Source: Hymenobacter terrestris (GTDB lineage: Bacteria > Bacteroidota > Bacteroidia > Cytophagales > Hymenobacteraceae). Taken from it: a DNA stretch of 64,000 bases. The notes under the pieces were generated by a model. It was not told the DNA's origin and searched no databases. It saw only the letters and a program-made list of their open reading frames with translations. Both the position numbers and the translations under genes were made by a program. Of this stretch, positions 48,187 to 57,967 are shown in pieces. The stretch is from the NCBI RefSeq assembly GCF_013377905.1, contig NZ_JABKAV010000003.1, positions 78,390-142,389 on the forward strand. Reading direction: 5' to 3'. Numbering within the stretch: the stretch's first letter is position 1; every line of letters starts with the position of its first letter.

Positions 48187-48280
48187 AGTAGTGAGTAGTT
48201 GGTATTGAGTAGTTAGAACGGTTTAGGATGATGGCTTGCTGCCATCCGCATCTCACTACTCATGTCTCACTACTCAATAC
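48187..48280. repeat. TAGTGAGTAGT-type dyad overlapping an ABC gene start
   Basis: AGTAGTGAG (48187-48195) faces CTCACTACT (48252-48260), and GTATTGAGTAGT (48202-48213) faces ACTACTCAATAC (48269-48280). The ATG at 48262 lies between the two right-hand arms, so codons 3-7 of the next gene are encoded by the repeat. Confidence 0.75.
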
Positions 48281-49005
48281 TTTCTATAGAAAACCTGATT
48301 GCGGGGTACGGACGACGAGTCCTGCTCCGCAATTTGTGTTTTACGGTACCCGAGCCGGCTTTTGTGGCCGTTATCGGGCACAACGGATGCGGCAAAACCA
48401 CCCTGCTGCGGGCCCTCACCGGACAGTTGCCGTACGAAGGCACCGTGACCGTGAACGGGCAGAACCTGCGCACCGTGCGGCGGCCGGCGGCGGCCGGGCT
48501 GCTGGCTCACCTGCCCCAGCGGGCCAGCGTCGAGTTCTCGCTGCCCGTGCGCGAGTTAGTCGTGATGGGCCGCTTCCGCCACCACCGCTTCCTGGGTGCC
48601 TACTCGGCCGCCGATTACGCCCTGGCCGATGCTGCCTTGGTCCGCGTGGGAGCCGCCCATTTGGCCGAACGGGATTTTACGCTGCTTTCGGGCGGTGAGC
48701 AGCAGTTGGTGTGGCTGGCCCAGCTCAGCCTGCAGGATGCGGCCCTGTGCCTGCTCGACGAGCCTACCCAGCAGCTCGATGTGTACTACCGCCGCCGCGT
48801 GTTCGGGTTGCTGCACGAGTGGGTGCAGCAGGAGGGCAAAACCGTGCTCTGCATCACCCACGACCTCGACAACCTTATGCATTTGCCCGGCTACCTGCTC
48901 AACCTCTCGCGCCCCGCGCCCCGGTTGCAGGTACTGTCGCCGGAAGTGGTGGCCGCCGAGCGGGCCTACCTGGAAAGCGAGGAAAGCCTGCCGGTACACA
49001 CCTGA
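48262..49005 (+). CDS. ABC transporter ATPase, FecE/BtuD-like, orphan
   Basis: A 247-residue ABC ATPase of the siderophore/heme/cobalamin type: Walker A GHNGCGKT (about 39-46), Q-loop LPQRASVEF, signature LSGGEQQLVWLAQLSLQ, Walker B LCLLDEPTQQLDVYY, H-loop CITHDLDNLMHL. Permease and binding-protein genes are not adjacent. The N-terminus MSHYSILSIENLIAGYG arises within an intergenic-type dyad; canonical similarity begins at LSIENLIAGYG. No other start codon is closer, so translation must begin in the repeat. Confidence 0.9.
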   Translation: MSHYSILSIENLIAGYGRRVLLRNLCFTVPEPAFVAVIGHNGCGKTTLLRALTGQLPYEGTVTVNGQNLRTVRRPAAAGLLAHLPQRASVEFSLPVRELVVMGRFRHHRFLGAYSAADYALADAALVRVGAAHLAERDFTLLSGGEQQLVWLAQLSLQDAALCLLDEPTQQLDVYYRRRVFGLLHEWVQQEGKTVLCITHDLDNLMHLPGYLLNLSRPAPRLQVLSPEVVAAERAYLESEESLPVHT

Positions 49006-49019
49006 CAGCTGCCGAGCAC

Positions 49020-50243
49020 TTACTCCCGCTGCCCCGGGCGGCGGCGCAGCACGTGCCAGATGGAGCGCATGAAGGGCCAGGGCGTAACCGAGTTCATAAT
49101 CTGGAAATTCTCCTTCCAGCTGGTGCGCTCGTCCAGAAAATCGAACACCCGGTCGGTAGGGTTACGCTGAAACAGCTGGCTGAAAATGTCGCGTATCTGC
49201 TCGCCCCGGCGCTGCATAATGTCGAGCAGCAACGTGTCAAAAAGACTGAACTGCCACTGGTCACCGGTGCTGTGGCGGGGCGGGTGGCCGGTGGCCGCCA
49301 GTGCCTCCGTGAGCCGGGCCGAGTGGGCCAAAATGCGTTTGAATGCGTAGCCGCTGCTGGGTTTGGCCCGGCCGGCCCGGGTGCCCAGGTTGAGCACGTG
49401 CGGGCCCTGCCGCATTGGTAGCGGGTGGTCGGTCATCGGAATAGCCCCTACTTCTTCGGCCGTAATGTGGTAGTTGCCGGCACCAGGCAGCGCGGTCAGG
49501 TAGCGGCGCAGCTCCACTTCGTACTCGGCCTTGGCCAGCGGCGTTTCCGAAAACAGCGTGTACTCAACCAGAGCCCGGCGCTTACTAAAGGGCAGCACGT
49601 ACATAAATCTTACTTCCTGCTGTTGCTCGCCCCGGAAATCCATGAATTCGGCCGTGGTGGGGTCGAAAGCATCGTACTCGGTTTCCACTTCCCAGCCCAC
49701 AAAATGCTGGAGCAGGTAGCGGTGGCGGGGGTGGCGCAGCTCGGCCAGCCGGGGCGGGCGGCTATCGAAGGCGTAGCGAGCCGTGAACTCGCCCTCGGGC
49801 GTGCCGGCGTGGGCGCCGGTGGGCGTGCTGGCCAGTTCCTCCACGGTAGTGTGCACCCAGGTAAACTGCGGGTTGCCAGTCAGCATCTGTCGCACAAACT
49901 GGTAGAAATCCAGCCCCCGAATCATCTTGTAGCGGTAGCGCTCCGGAACCAGTATCCGCTCGAAGCCGGGGCTGCGAAAGGCCAGCTTTTCCCACTCGTG
50001 GGCTACAATGCCATCGAAAAGTGTGGGAGCATCGGCCCAGAACGACCAGGTGCGGTCGTTGCGGTCTTTGGTATCGGGCTCCAGAATAAGTACCCGTTTG
50101 CCCGCCAGCCGCGGCTCTTGGCTGATGTGATAGGCCAGACTCAGCCCCGCCGCCCCGCCGCCCACCAGCAGGTAGTCGTAGTCGCGCACCAGCGCGGGCG
50201 CTTCGGCAGGGGCAGACGACGATGGGGCAACAGAATCCGGCAT
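49020..50243 (-). CDS. crtY: Lycopene beta-cyclase (CrtY)
   Basis: Membrane-associated flavoenzyme that cyclises lycopene to beta-carotene. The 407 residues contain the dinucleotide-binding motif YDYLLVGGGAAGLSLAYHI (near residue 28), DRNDRTWSFW, the EYTLFSETPL motif and TRAGRAKPSSGYAFKRI. It fits a pigmented Hymenobacter-type organism. The ATG at 50243 (MPDSVAPSSSAP) is preferred to 50264 because the promoter-like box at 50262 covers the latter. Other crt genes are not in the window. Confidence 0.93.
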   Translation of the reverse strand: MPDSVAPSSSAPAEAPALVRDYDYLLVGGGAAGLSLAYHISQEPRLAGKRVLILEPDTKDRNDRTWSFWADAPTLFDGIVAHEWEKLAFRSPGFERILVPERYRYKMIRGLDFYQFVRQMLTGNPQFTWVHTTVEELASTPTGAHAGTPEGEFTARYAFDSRPPRLAELRHPRHRYLLQHFVGWEVETEYDAFDPTTAEFMDFRGEQQQEVRFMYVLPFSKRRALVEYTLFSETPLAKAEYEVELRRYLTALPGAGNYHITAEEVGAIPMTDHPLPMRQGPHVLNLGTRAGRAKPSSGYAFKRILAHSARLTEALAATGHPPRHSTGDQWQFSLFDTLLLDIMQRRGEQIRDIFSQLFQRNPTDRVFDFLDERTSWKENFQIMNSVTPWPFMRSIWHVLRRRPGQRE

Positions 50244-50261
50244 AGTAACGAGTAAACGCAA

Positions 50262-50269
50262 CAAAGGAA
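50262..50269 (-). promoter_or_regulatory. Variant -7 box for crtY
   Basis: The minus strand reads TTCCTTTG, one mismatch from TAnnTTTG. The leader to the ATG at 50243 would be about 13 bases. Confidence 0.35.
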
Positions 50270-50286
50270 ATCATACCAAGCTACGC

Positions 50287-50316
50287 ACAAAAAAGCCGCT
50301 GCCGAAGCAGCGGCTT
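50287..50316 (-). terminator. Terminator of the LOG-family gene
   Basis: AAGCCGCTGC and GCAGCGGCTT flank a 4-base loop; on the minus strand a T-run (CTTTTTTG) follows, about 105 bases after the LOG-family stop. Confidence 0.8.
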
Positions 50317-50421
50317 AGGAAGCCCCGAAAAACCGGAATGTTTATGCTTTCCACAGTTTGCTTTCAGATCAAGGCACTGGTTGGCTCCGAAACCGTCCGT
50401 GAAATCCGTGCTACTCCATGA

Positions 50422-51285
<864 letters not shown>

Positions 51286-51394
51286 GGGAATTTTAAAGGA
51301 AAAATGAGGCGCGAGGCCGCCCGGTCCGGGCCCGGAAGTATGTCCGGACCGGAGCAGATTGCGCCGGAAAAAGTAAGCGGTAAATAAGGTAAGC

Positions 51395-51431
51395 AAAAAG
51401 GAAGGCCGCCCCCATAAAAAGGGGGGCGACC
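51395..51431 (-). terminator. Terminator of the MacB-type permease gene
   Basis: GGCCGCCCCC (51404-51413) pairs with GGGGGCGACC, nine of ten positions, with an ATAAAAA-containing loop; on the minus strand it ends CCTTCCTTTTTG. Confidence 0.65.
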
Positions 51432-51495
51432 TCACATAGCGGTTCGCAAGATAGCAATTTGCCGGTAGTCCGCTGAGGTGAATCAGCTCACCGAT

Positions 51496-52755
51496 TTACT
51501 TTGCCCGGATGGCAATAACCGGGTCGAGGTTGGCGGCCAGGACAGCCGGCACAATGCCCGCTACCATCCCGATAAGCACCGACACCGTAAGGCCCAGCGC
51601 AATACGCCCGCCGCTCATGAACAGCGGCAGCGAATCCTGCGGGATGAGCGTGATGAACCACACCAGCAGCAGCCCCGCTGCTCCGCCCAGCAGGCACAGA
51701 AACACGGCCTCGAACAGGAACTGGAAAAGGATAAAGTAGTTTTTGGCTCCCAACGACTTCTGGATGCCAATGATGTTGGTGCGCTCCTTCACCGACACGA
51801 ACATGATGTTGGCAATACCGAACCCACCCACCAGCATGGCAAACGAGCCGATAACGCCACCGGCCACGCCCAGAATCGAGAACAGGCCCGAAATGGCGCT
51901 GGCCAGCATTTCGGGGCGATTGAGGGCGAAGTTGGCATCTTCGCGGGGCTTAAGGCCGCGGGCGCTGCGCATCAGCCCCGTTACTTCGTATTCAAGGTCG
52001 AGCAGGCCGGGGTCGGTGTCGAGGCCCTTAACGCCGATGGTGGCCGACACGCCGCTGCCTGTACCGGGGTTGATGGCGAATATCTTGGAAAAAGACCCGA
52101 ACGGGATAAAGGTGTTGGTGTCGTTGCTCTTGATTTCGAGCAGGCTCTTGCCGGCCTTTTCCATCACCCCAATCACCGTAAAGCGTTGGCCGCGGGTTTT
52201 AAACTCCTGGCCGAGCGCCGAGCGGTCCGGAAACAGGTTGGCCGCAATATCGGCCCCGATGATGGCCACGTTGCGGGCGCCATCCACTTCCTGGGCCGTG
52301 AAGTAGCGGCCCTGGGCCACGGGCACATCCGAGATGATGCGGTAGTCGTAGCTCACGCCCTGCAAAAAGGCATCGTCGACGCTGTTGGAGCCCGCCTTGA
52401 ACGTGTTGCCCGACTTGCTGGCGAAGATGGCAATGCCCGCATTGTTGGGACCCAGCTGCTTCTGCAGCAGCCGATACTCGCGGGTGTTGGGCACGGGCCG
52501 GTTGAAGTATTTCCACCAGGCAAATTCGGGCCCGAACTCCCAGGGCCACTTATCCACGTAGATAACCTTGTCGCCTACGAAGTTCATGCTGCTGCGGATG
52601 TTTTTCTCCAGCGAATCGACCACCGTAAACACAGCAATGATAGCAAAAATGCCCACCGTAACTCCCAGCAGCGACAGCACAGTGCGCAGCAGATTGCCCT
52701 TGAGGGCCTCCCAGGCAAAACGAAAACTCTCAAGCGTCAGGCGAATAGCTTTCAT
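51496..52755 (-). CDS. MacB-type ABC permease (FtsX family)
   Basis: A 419-residue permease with the MacB_PCD/FtsX layout: an N-terminal membrane helix (NLLRTVLSLLGVTVGIFAII, about 21-40), a periplasmic core (to about 290) and three C-terminal helices, including the family-typical GIANIMFVSVKERTNIIGIQ, KSLGA stretch. Such proteins pair with a LolD/MacB-type ATPase to move lipoproteins, peptides or toxins. The ATPase is not adjacent. It lies between the LOG gene and the divergent queA gene. Confidence 0.92.
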   Translation of the reverse strand: MKAIRLTLESFRFAWEALKGNLLRTVLSLLGVTVGIFAIIAVFTVVDSLEKNIRSSMNFVGDKVIYVDKWPWEFGPEFAWWKYFNRPVPNTREYRLLQKQLGPNNAGIAIFASKSGNTFKAGSNSVDDAFLQGVSYDYRIISDVPVAQGRYFTAQEVDGARNVAIIGADIAANLFPDRSALGQEFKTRGQRFTVIGVMEKAGKSLLEIKSNDTNTFIPFGSFSKIFAINPGTGSGVSATIGVKGLDTDPGLLDLEYEVTGLMRSARGLKPREDANFALNRPEMLASAISGLFSILGVAGGVIGSFAMLVGGFGIANIMFVSVKERTNIIGIQKSLGAKNYFILFQFLFEAVFLCLLGGAAGLLLVWFITLIPQDSLPLFMSGGRIALGLTVSVLIGMVAGIVPAVLAANLDPVIAIRAK

Positions 52756-52931
52756 AGGATCGGGGAACTGGGGTGCGGGGTAAATTGGAAAACTGCGGAT
52801 GGAGCGGCAGGCATGGCACGGTTATTTCCCGCGCAGTATTCTCCCGGCGCAGCCATCCGCTCCGGCCCGGGCGCATGGAGGGCAATTAATGTTTCCGGGC
52901 GAAAATTACCTATTATTCCGGCAATTATCCG

Positions 52932-52939
52932 TACTTTTG
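52932..52939 (+). promoter_or_regulatory. -7 promoter box for queA
   Basis: TACTTTTG fits TAnnTTTG exactly and lies 48 bases before the ATG at 52988. It argues against the long frame opening at 52799. Confidence 0.55.
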
Positions 52940-52987
52940 CGGCTCGATTTTTTTACTAGTTTCCCCAACTATTGCCCTGCCTGGCCC

Positions 52988-54037
52988 ATGAAGCTTTCTG
53001 AGTTCAAATTCGAATTGCCCGAGAATCTGGTGGCCCAGCACCCGGCCAAAAACCGCGACGAATCGCGCCTGATGGTGCTGCACCGCGACAGTGGCAAAAT
53101 CGAGCACCGCACTTTCAAAGACATTCTGGAGTACTTCGACGAAGGCGACGTATTTGTGGTGAATGATACGAAGGTGTTTCCGGCCCGCATGTTCGGCAAC
53201 AAGGAAAAAACCGGCGCCCAGATCGAAGTGTTCCTGCTTCGCGAGCTGAATACCGAAATTCACCTCTGGGATGTGCTCGTAGATCCGGCCCGTAAAATCC
53301 GGGTGGGCAACAAGCTGTACTTCGGCGAGTCGGACATGGTGGCCGAGGTAATCGATAATACTACGTCGCGCGGCCGCACCATCAAATTCCTCTACGATGG
53401 ACCGCCCGAAGATTTCTACAAGGCCCTCTACAGCCTCGGCGAAACCCCGATTCCGAAGGAGTTTATCACCCGCGACACCGAAGCGGCTGATAAGGAGCGC
53501 TACCAGACGATTTACGCCAACAACATTGGGGCAGTAGCCGCGCCTTCGGCCGGGCTGCACTTCACCCGAGAGGTGATGAAGCGCCTGGAAATCAAAGGCA
53601 TCGAGGTGGCACCCGTAACGCTGCATATTGGCCTGGGTACTTTCCGCACCGTGGATGTGGAGGACCTGACCAAGCACAAAATGGACTCGGAGAACTTCGT
53701 GGTGCCCGGCACTACGGCCGTCGTGGTAAACAAGGCCCTCGATACCAAGAAGCGCGTGTGTGCTATCGGTACCACGGCCATGCGGGCCATGGAGTCGTCG
53801 GTTTCAGCCCACACCCGTCTCAAGGCCAATGAAGGCTGGACAGACCGGTTCATCTTCCCGCCTTACGATTTCAAAATTGCCAACGCGCTGCTCACCAACT
53901 TCCACACCCCGGAAAGTACGCTGATGATGATGGCCTCGGCCTTCGCCGGCCACGATCTACTGATTGAGGCCTACAAGCTGGCTATCAAGGAGAAGTACCG
54001 CTTCTTCAGCTACGGCGACGCCATGCTGATTATCTAA
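52988..54037 (+). CDS. queA: S-adenosylmethionine:tRNA ribosyltransferase-isomerase
   Basis: QueA transfers the ribosyl group of SAM to preQ1 in tRNA to form epoxyqueuosine. The 349 residues are full length; recognisable are [64 protein letters not shown] and [15 protein letters not shown]. The ATG at 52988 is the conserved start. A strong terminator follows, so ispD is transcribed separately even though the two genes adjoin. Confidence 0.97.
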   Translation: MKLSEFKFELPENLVAQHPAKNRDESRLMVLHRDSGKIEHRTFKDILEYFDEGDVFVVNDTKVFPARMFGNKEKTGAQIEVFLLRELNTEIHLWDVLVDPARKIRVGNKLYFGESDMVAEVIDNTTSRGRTIKFLYDGPPEDFYKALYSLGETPIPKEFITRDTEAADKERYQTIYANNIGAVAAPSAGLHFTREVMKRLEIKGIEVAPVTLHIGLGTFRTVDVEDLTKHKMDSENFVVPGTTAVVVNKALDTKKRVCAIGTTAMRAMESSVSAHTRLKANEGWTDRFIFPPYDFKIANALLTNFHTPESTLMMMASAFAGHDLLIEAYKLAIKEKYRFFSYGDAMLII

Positions 54038-54074
54038 ATTCCTGGGCTACGGCCCTACAGTTTGAAACAGGTTG

Positions 54075-54114
54075 CGCCGGCTGCTACTTTCACGAGTAGC
54101 AGCCGGCGTTTTTT
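54075..54114 (+). terminator. Intrinsic terminator of queA
   Basis: CGCCGGCTGCTACT and its exact 14-base complement surround a TTCACG loop, followed by six T residues. It lies inside the longest ispD frame and rules out the start at 54062. Confidence 0.88.
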
Positions 54115-54151
54115 GTGCCGATTGCCGTATTTGCGCCCCTACGCCGTTGCC

Positions 54152-54874
54152 ATGACCCCACCCGCCGCTAACTCCTCAACCCCCAAAGTTCCTGCCACTC
54201 CCCGCTATGCTATTTTGGTGGCGGGTGGTAGCGGTACGCGCATGGGTGCCGACAGGCCCAAGCAATTTCTGGAGCTGGCCGGCGAGCCGGTGCTGCTGCA
54301 CACGCTACGCCGCTTCGCCGATCCGGCCCTGGGGGTGGACACATTGATAGTAGTGCTGCCGGCCGGGCAGCTGGAAACCTGGCGGGACCTATGTGCGCAG
54401 TACAACGTGCAGATTCCGCACGCGCTGGTGGTGGGCGGGTCCACGCGCTGGGCCTCGGTGCGGGCCGGCCTGGCCCACTTAGCCGACCGCGAAAATGGCG
54501 TGGTAGCCGTGCACGACGGCGTGCGCCCCCTCACGCCCCGCACCGTGATAGAGGCAACTTACCAGGCCGCCTACAACCACGGCGCGGCCGTAGCCGCCGT
54601 GGTGCCCAAAGATTCGGTGCGCAACCTGAGCCAGCAGGGCAGCTATGCCCTCAATCGCGCCCGCCTGCGCCTCGTGCAGACTCCGCAGTGCTTCGATCTG
54701 GCCCTGCTGCGCCGCGCCTACCAATTGCCCGAGCTTACTACGTTCACCGACGATGCCAGTGTGGTGGAAGATCTGCACCCTATTCAGCTGGTGGAAGGCG
54801 ACTACTGCAACCTCAAAATCACGACGGCCGAGGACCTGTACATAGCCGAAGCGCTGCTGCGAATGGGTGACTGA
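54152..54874 (+). CDS. ispD: 2-C-methyl-D-erythritol 4-phosphate cytidylyltransferase
   Basis: IspD makes CDP-methylerythritol in the MEP isoprenoid pathway, which feeds carotenoid and quinone synthesis. The 240 residues show ILVAGGSGTRMGADRPKQFL (CTP-binding loop), VVAVHDGVRPLTPR, FTDDASVVE and NLKITTAEDL. The first 20 residues are a Ser/Thr/Pro-rich extension. The ATG at 54152 lies just after the queA terminator; TATTTG at 54128 is a possible but imperfect promoter element. Confidence 0.93.
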   Translation: MTPPAANSSTPKVPATPRYAILVAGGSGTRMGADRPKQFLELAGEPVLLHTLRRFADPALGVDTLIVVLPAGQLETWRDLCAQYNVQIPHALVVGGSTRWASVRAGLAHLADRENGVVAVHDGVRPLTPRTVIEATYQAAYNHGAAVAAVVPKDSVRNLSQQGSYALNRARLRLVQTPQCFDLALLRRAYQLPELTTFTDDASVVEDLHPIQLVEGDYCNLKITTAEDLYIAEALLRMGD

Positions 54875-54899
54875 GATTCTTCGCTTCGCTCTGAATGAC
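54873..54899. repeat. Solo arm of the GTCAT-type repeat
   Basis: GATTCTTCGCTTCGCTCTGAATGAC is the right half of the copy at 34309-34395 (TTCGCTTCGCTCTGgATGAC). No left partner is present. It overlaps the last base of ispD's TGA, so the half-element directly abuts the gene end. Confidence 0.6.
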
Positions 54900-54931
54900 G
54901 TTTCTTTGCTTATCAACCTATTCCTTCCCCT

Positions 54932-55726
54932 ATGCCAACCCTGCTTTACGACGTGCGCCCTGATGGCGTGGCCACCATTACGCTTAACCGCCCTGACGTT
55001 TTCAATGCTTTCGATGATGCCCAGAGCTACGAGCTGCAGGATGCGTTGAAGCAGGTGGCGCGCGATGCCAGCGTGCGGGCCGTAGTGCTCACGGGGGCCG
55101 GGCGGGCGTTCTGCTCGGGCCAGGATTTGAAGGCCAGCCGCGACGCCGAGGCCGCCGAGGGCCAGCCCCGTTCCTTCTACGATTCGCTACACAAGCGCTA
55201 CAACCCCATCATCCGGGCCATGCGGGCGCTGCCCAAGCCCATCATCTGCCGCTTAAATGGCGTGGCGGCCGGGGCCGGCTGCTCGCTGGCACTAGCCTGC
55301 GACGCCATTGTGGCCTCGTCGGACGCCTCGCTGATTGAGGTGTTCATCAACATCGGCCTAGTGCCCGATTCGGGCTCATCGTGGTTTCTGCCCCGGCTGG
55401 TGGGCACGCTTAAGGCGTTTGAGCTGTGCACGCTGGGCTCAAAGGTGACAGCCGAGGAGGCCTTGCGCCTGGGCTTGGTTAACCAAGTGGTAGCGCCCGA
55501 GCAGCTCAACGAGGCCGCTTACGCCCTGGCCGCCCGTTACGCCGCCGCGCCCACTAAAAGCATCGGCCTCATCAAGCAGATGCTCAACAAAGCCGCCACT
55601 GCCACGCTCGACGAAATGCTCGACTACGAAGCCCATTGCCAGCAGATTGCCGGCGAATCGGGCGACTACCGCGAGGGGGTACAGGCCTTTCTGGAAAAGC
55701 GGAAGCCCGAGTTCAAGGGCAACTAA
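54932..55726 (+). CDS. Enoyl-CoA hydratase/isomerase, PaaG-like
   Basis: A 264-residue crotonase-fold enzyme. The oxyanion-hole strands are VVLTGAGRAFCSGQDLKASR and ICRLNGVAAGAGCSLALACD, and the catalytic region reads GLVPDSGSSWFLPRLVG, with Asp in the position used by PaaG (1,2-epoxyphenylacetyl-CoA isomerase). PaaG and FadB-like hydratases overlap in sequence, and no other paa gene is nearby, so the assignment is to subfamily only. Confidence 0.88.
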   Translation: MPTLLYDVRPDGVATITLNRPDVFNAFDDAQSYELQDALKQVARDASVRAVVLTGAGRAFCSGQDLKASRDAEAAEGQPRSFYDSLHKRYNPIIRAMRALPKPIICRLNGVAAGAGCSLALACDAIVASSDASLIEVFINIGLVPDSGSSWFLPRLVGTLKAFELCTLGSKVTAEEALRLGLVNQVVAPEQLNEAAYALAARYAAAPTKSIGLIKQMLNKAATATLDEMLDYEAHCQQIAGESGDYREGVQAFLEKRKPEFKGN

Positions 55727-55759
55727 CGTTTAGCAGTTTAGGTTGCGGCTGCGCACAAA

Positions 55760-55806
55760 AAGGAGTCCGGCTCCCCGTTGTTATGCAACGGGGAGTCGGA
55801 CTCCTT
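55760..55806. terminator. Bidirectional terminator hairpin
   Basis: AAGGAGTCCGGCTCCCCGTTG pairs over 21 positions (one G-T) with CAACGGGGAGTCGGACTCCTT around a TTATG loop, between the convergent PaaG-like and lipoprotein genes. A T-run is present on the minus-strand side (CTCCTTTTTG). Confidence 0.82.
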
Positions 55807-55827
55807 ACTTAAGACAGATAATGGCGC

Positions 55828-56682
55828 TTACAGGCCGCCTCCGACGCGGATAGTGCGGGTGACGCCGTTGATAGTAATAGAGGCGATGTTGTCGCAGGCT
55901 TGGGTGCCGGTGGGGTCGTAGTTGAGCAGCAACTCGCGGGCGCCCTCAGTGGAAATATTGACCGTGCCGGCCACGAAGGTGCGGGCGCAGCCAGGCTGGA
56001 ATTTTTTGATGAGTGGTTGCCCGATGACGGCCGAATAGCCTTTGCCTTTGCGGTTGGTGCCGGTAGTCTGGCCGGTTACGCTGTATTCATCGTCGCTGAG
56101 CGTGCGGGTGTTGTCGCCGGCCATGCGGGTGTAGGTGCGGCTGGAAGTCCAGGAGTGGGTGCCGGCGGGCGTCGTGATGCTGGCGTTGCGCACCGACAGG
56201 CTCCAGGAACCTCCGTTGAGCCGGGTGATGACGCGCGTGCCGGTGTGCTGGTTGTCGTTGCGGAAGTAATCAACGAGGGTGATGGTTTTGGTGGCGCCGG
56301 CGTCGCGGGTCTGGCCACCGAATACGGTTACGATTTTGCCGCGCCGGGCCACGCCGTTGGGGCCCACGCAGTTAGTGGTGCCAAAATCGAGGGTGAGCGT
56401 GCGGGTAGCAGCGTCGTAAGTGCGCGTGAGGCAGCGACCGGCTAGGCGGGTGAGGTCGTCGGCTTCGGCAGCGGGGCTGTTGGGCGAGGCGGCATCGGCA
56501 GGGGCGGCGGCATCCGTCAGGTCGGCCAGGGCGGCCGTTTCATCCTCCGCCAAGCTCTGATCCTGAGCTGATACAGCTACATCGGGGCTCTGTGGGTCGT
56601 TGGCCTTGTTGCAGGCGGGCAGTAGCAGCGTGGAGCCAGCCAGGGCGGCCATGCTCAGCAGGTAGGAGGTAGAGCGCTTCAT
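55828..56682 (-). CDS. Lipoprotein, unknown
   Basis: A 284-residue protein with a lipoprotein signal (MKRSTSYLLSMAALAGSTLL then LPAC, Cys24). Residues about 30-75 are an Ala/Asp-rich linker. The remainder is strand-rich with many Thr/Arg/Gly residues: LTLDFGTTNCVGPNGVARRG, TLVDYFRNDNQHTGTRVIT, SWSLSVRNASITTPAGTHSW. Similar uncharacterised lipoproteins occur in Hymenobacter and relatives as far as I recall. Function unknown. Confidence 0.72.
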   Translation of the reverse strand: MKRSTSYLLSMAALAGSTLLLPACNKANDPQSPDVAVSAQDQSLAEDETAALADLTDAAAPADAASPNSPAAEADDLTRLAGRCLTRTYDAATRTLTLDFGTTNCVGPNGVARRGKIVTVFGGQTRDAGATKTITLVDYFRNDNQHTGTRVITRLNGGSWSLSVRNASITTPAGTHSWTSSRTYTRMAGDNTRTLSDDEYSVTGQTTGTNRKGKGYSAVIGQPLIKKFQPGCARTFVAGTVNISTEGARELLLNYDPTGTQACDNIASITINGVTRTIRVGGGL

Positions 56683-56864
56683 GAGGGAGCAGAAAACAAA
56701 AAGTGAGAGATGGGAGGGTAAACTGGTTTTCGGGAGTTAGAGGCAGCGCATGCAGAAAAGTTTAACGCCCTCAGGAACTTTTTTTAAGCAGTTGATGATC
56801 GAACCCGATCAGGCAGGCCGCGTATAGCTGCAAATACATTTTACTTTCTCAATTCCCTGATCTG

Positions 56865-57443
56865 ATGTTATTTTCCCGTGTTGCCTGCCTCCTCTTGCTG
56901 CTACCCGCACTGGTAGCCTGTTCGGGCTCAGCCAGCAACAACGATCCGGTTTTTGAAGCGAAGCTTCAGAACGAAAAGCGTATCAGCGAGCAGAATATCA
57001 CAAAGCGTCAGATAAGAGATGCGGAGCTGGTAGTGGAAACGGCCAGCAATCAAATGGAGCTGCTCGAAATCAGCCAGATAGCCCAGCGCAAGGCGTCTTC
57101 ACCCGATGCCAAATATGTCGCCCAGAACGTCATCAACCAAGTAAGCGCTCTGCTCAACGAGCTGAAAGTGCTGGCCAAACAAAAAAATATGGTGCTGCCT
57201 ACCGGTCTGGGCGAGAGCCAAGCCCAGCAGGTAGGCGAAATGACCGCCCTGAATGGCGTGGCCTTTGACCAAAAGTTTGCCGATGCCCTGACCAATACAA
57301 TCGAGCAGGATCTGGATATCAACGAAGATCTGCAGACCGAATCGTACGATGCCGACCTGCGCCCTCTGGCCACTCGGCAGCTGGCGGTACTGCAGGATCT
57401 GAAGCGAGCCGCTGACGACCTGAAAGCTAAATTAAAATCCTGA
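56865..57443 (+). CDS. DUF4142-like lipoprotein
   Basis: A 192-residue protein with a lipoprotein signal (MLFSRVACLLLLLPALVAC, Cys19). The mature domain is a helical bundle of DUF4142 type: ELVVETASNQMELLEISQIA, QRKASSPDAKYVAQNVINQ, LNELKVLAKQKNMVLPTGLG and FDQKFADALTNTIEQDL. Members are envelope or storage-protein-like and uncharacterised. It lies 88 bases upstream of a second small lipoprotein gene. Confidence 0.85.
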   Translation: MLFSRVACLLLLLPALVACSGSASNNDPVFEAKLQNEKRISEQNITKRQIRDAELVVETASNQMELLEISQIAQRKASSPDAKYVAQNVINQVSALLNELKVLAKQKNMVLPTGLGESQAQQVGEMTALNGVAFDQKFADALTNTIEQDLDINEDLQTESYDADLRPLATRQLAVLQDLKRAADDLKAKLKS

Positions 57444-57531
57444 TTTTGAAGCTTTCTCCTTCCTGACAGGTAACCTTGTCTGCGCAATAGCTATTATCTG
57501 TCTTCTGATTTTTTTTCTTCTTTTCAAACTT

Positions 57532-57762
57532 ATGAAACTTCGGCTTCTTCCTTTCCTAGCCTTGGCTGCCACTCTCTCTCTGGGTAGCTGCAACACCGAA
57601 ACCCGCACCGATGGTACCGCCGGCGAAGCGGTGAGCGACCTTGATGCTGCCGCCGATGATGGTGGCGTAAAGGCTGATGCGGTAGTAATTGACAATAGCG
57701 CTGGTCCAACTGTAACTGCCGATGCCGACTCTGCTTTGGCTGCTGATTCGACAGGCCAATAA
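57532..57762 (+). CDS. Small acidic lipoprotein
   Basis: A 76-residue protein: MKLRLLPFLALAATLSLGSC (lipobox LGSC, Cys20), then an acidic Ala/Asp/Thr-rich tail (AVSDLDAAADDGGVKADAVV) with no further domain. Probably an envelope lipoprotein with a disordered chain, and perhaps cotranscribed with the DUF4142-like gene. Confidence 0.68.
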   Translation: MKLRLLPFLALAATLSLGSCNTETRTDGTAGEAVSDLDAAADDGGVKADAVVIDNSAGPTVTADADSALAADSTGQ

Positions 57763-57967
57763 GGGGCCTTACTCATGGTTGCAATGCCTTAAGAAAACCT
57801 CTTGTGGTTAGGCTGCTGCCCACCACTCAAGCTTGCCTATGTTATGGGCAGCTAATGTGAGTTAAGGAGGGTGAGAAACAGTGAAGCCAAGTCCCTGCAG
57901 GATGCTGACAAACGTATGTCGCAACCTGAGTAAAGTCCTGCTGCTCTGTTGCTGAACGGCCCGTCCC

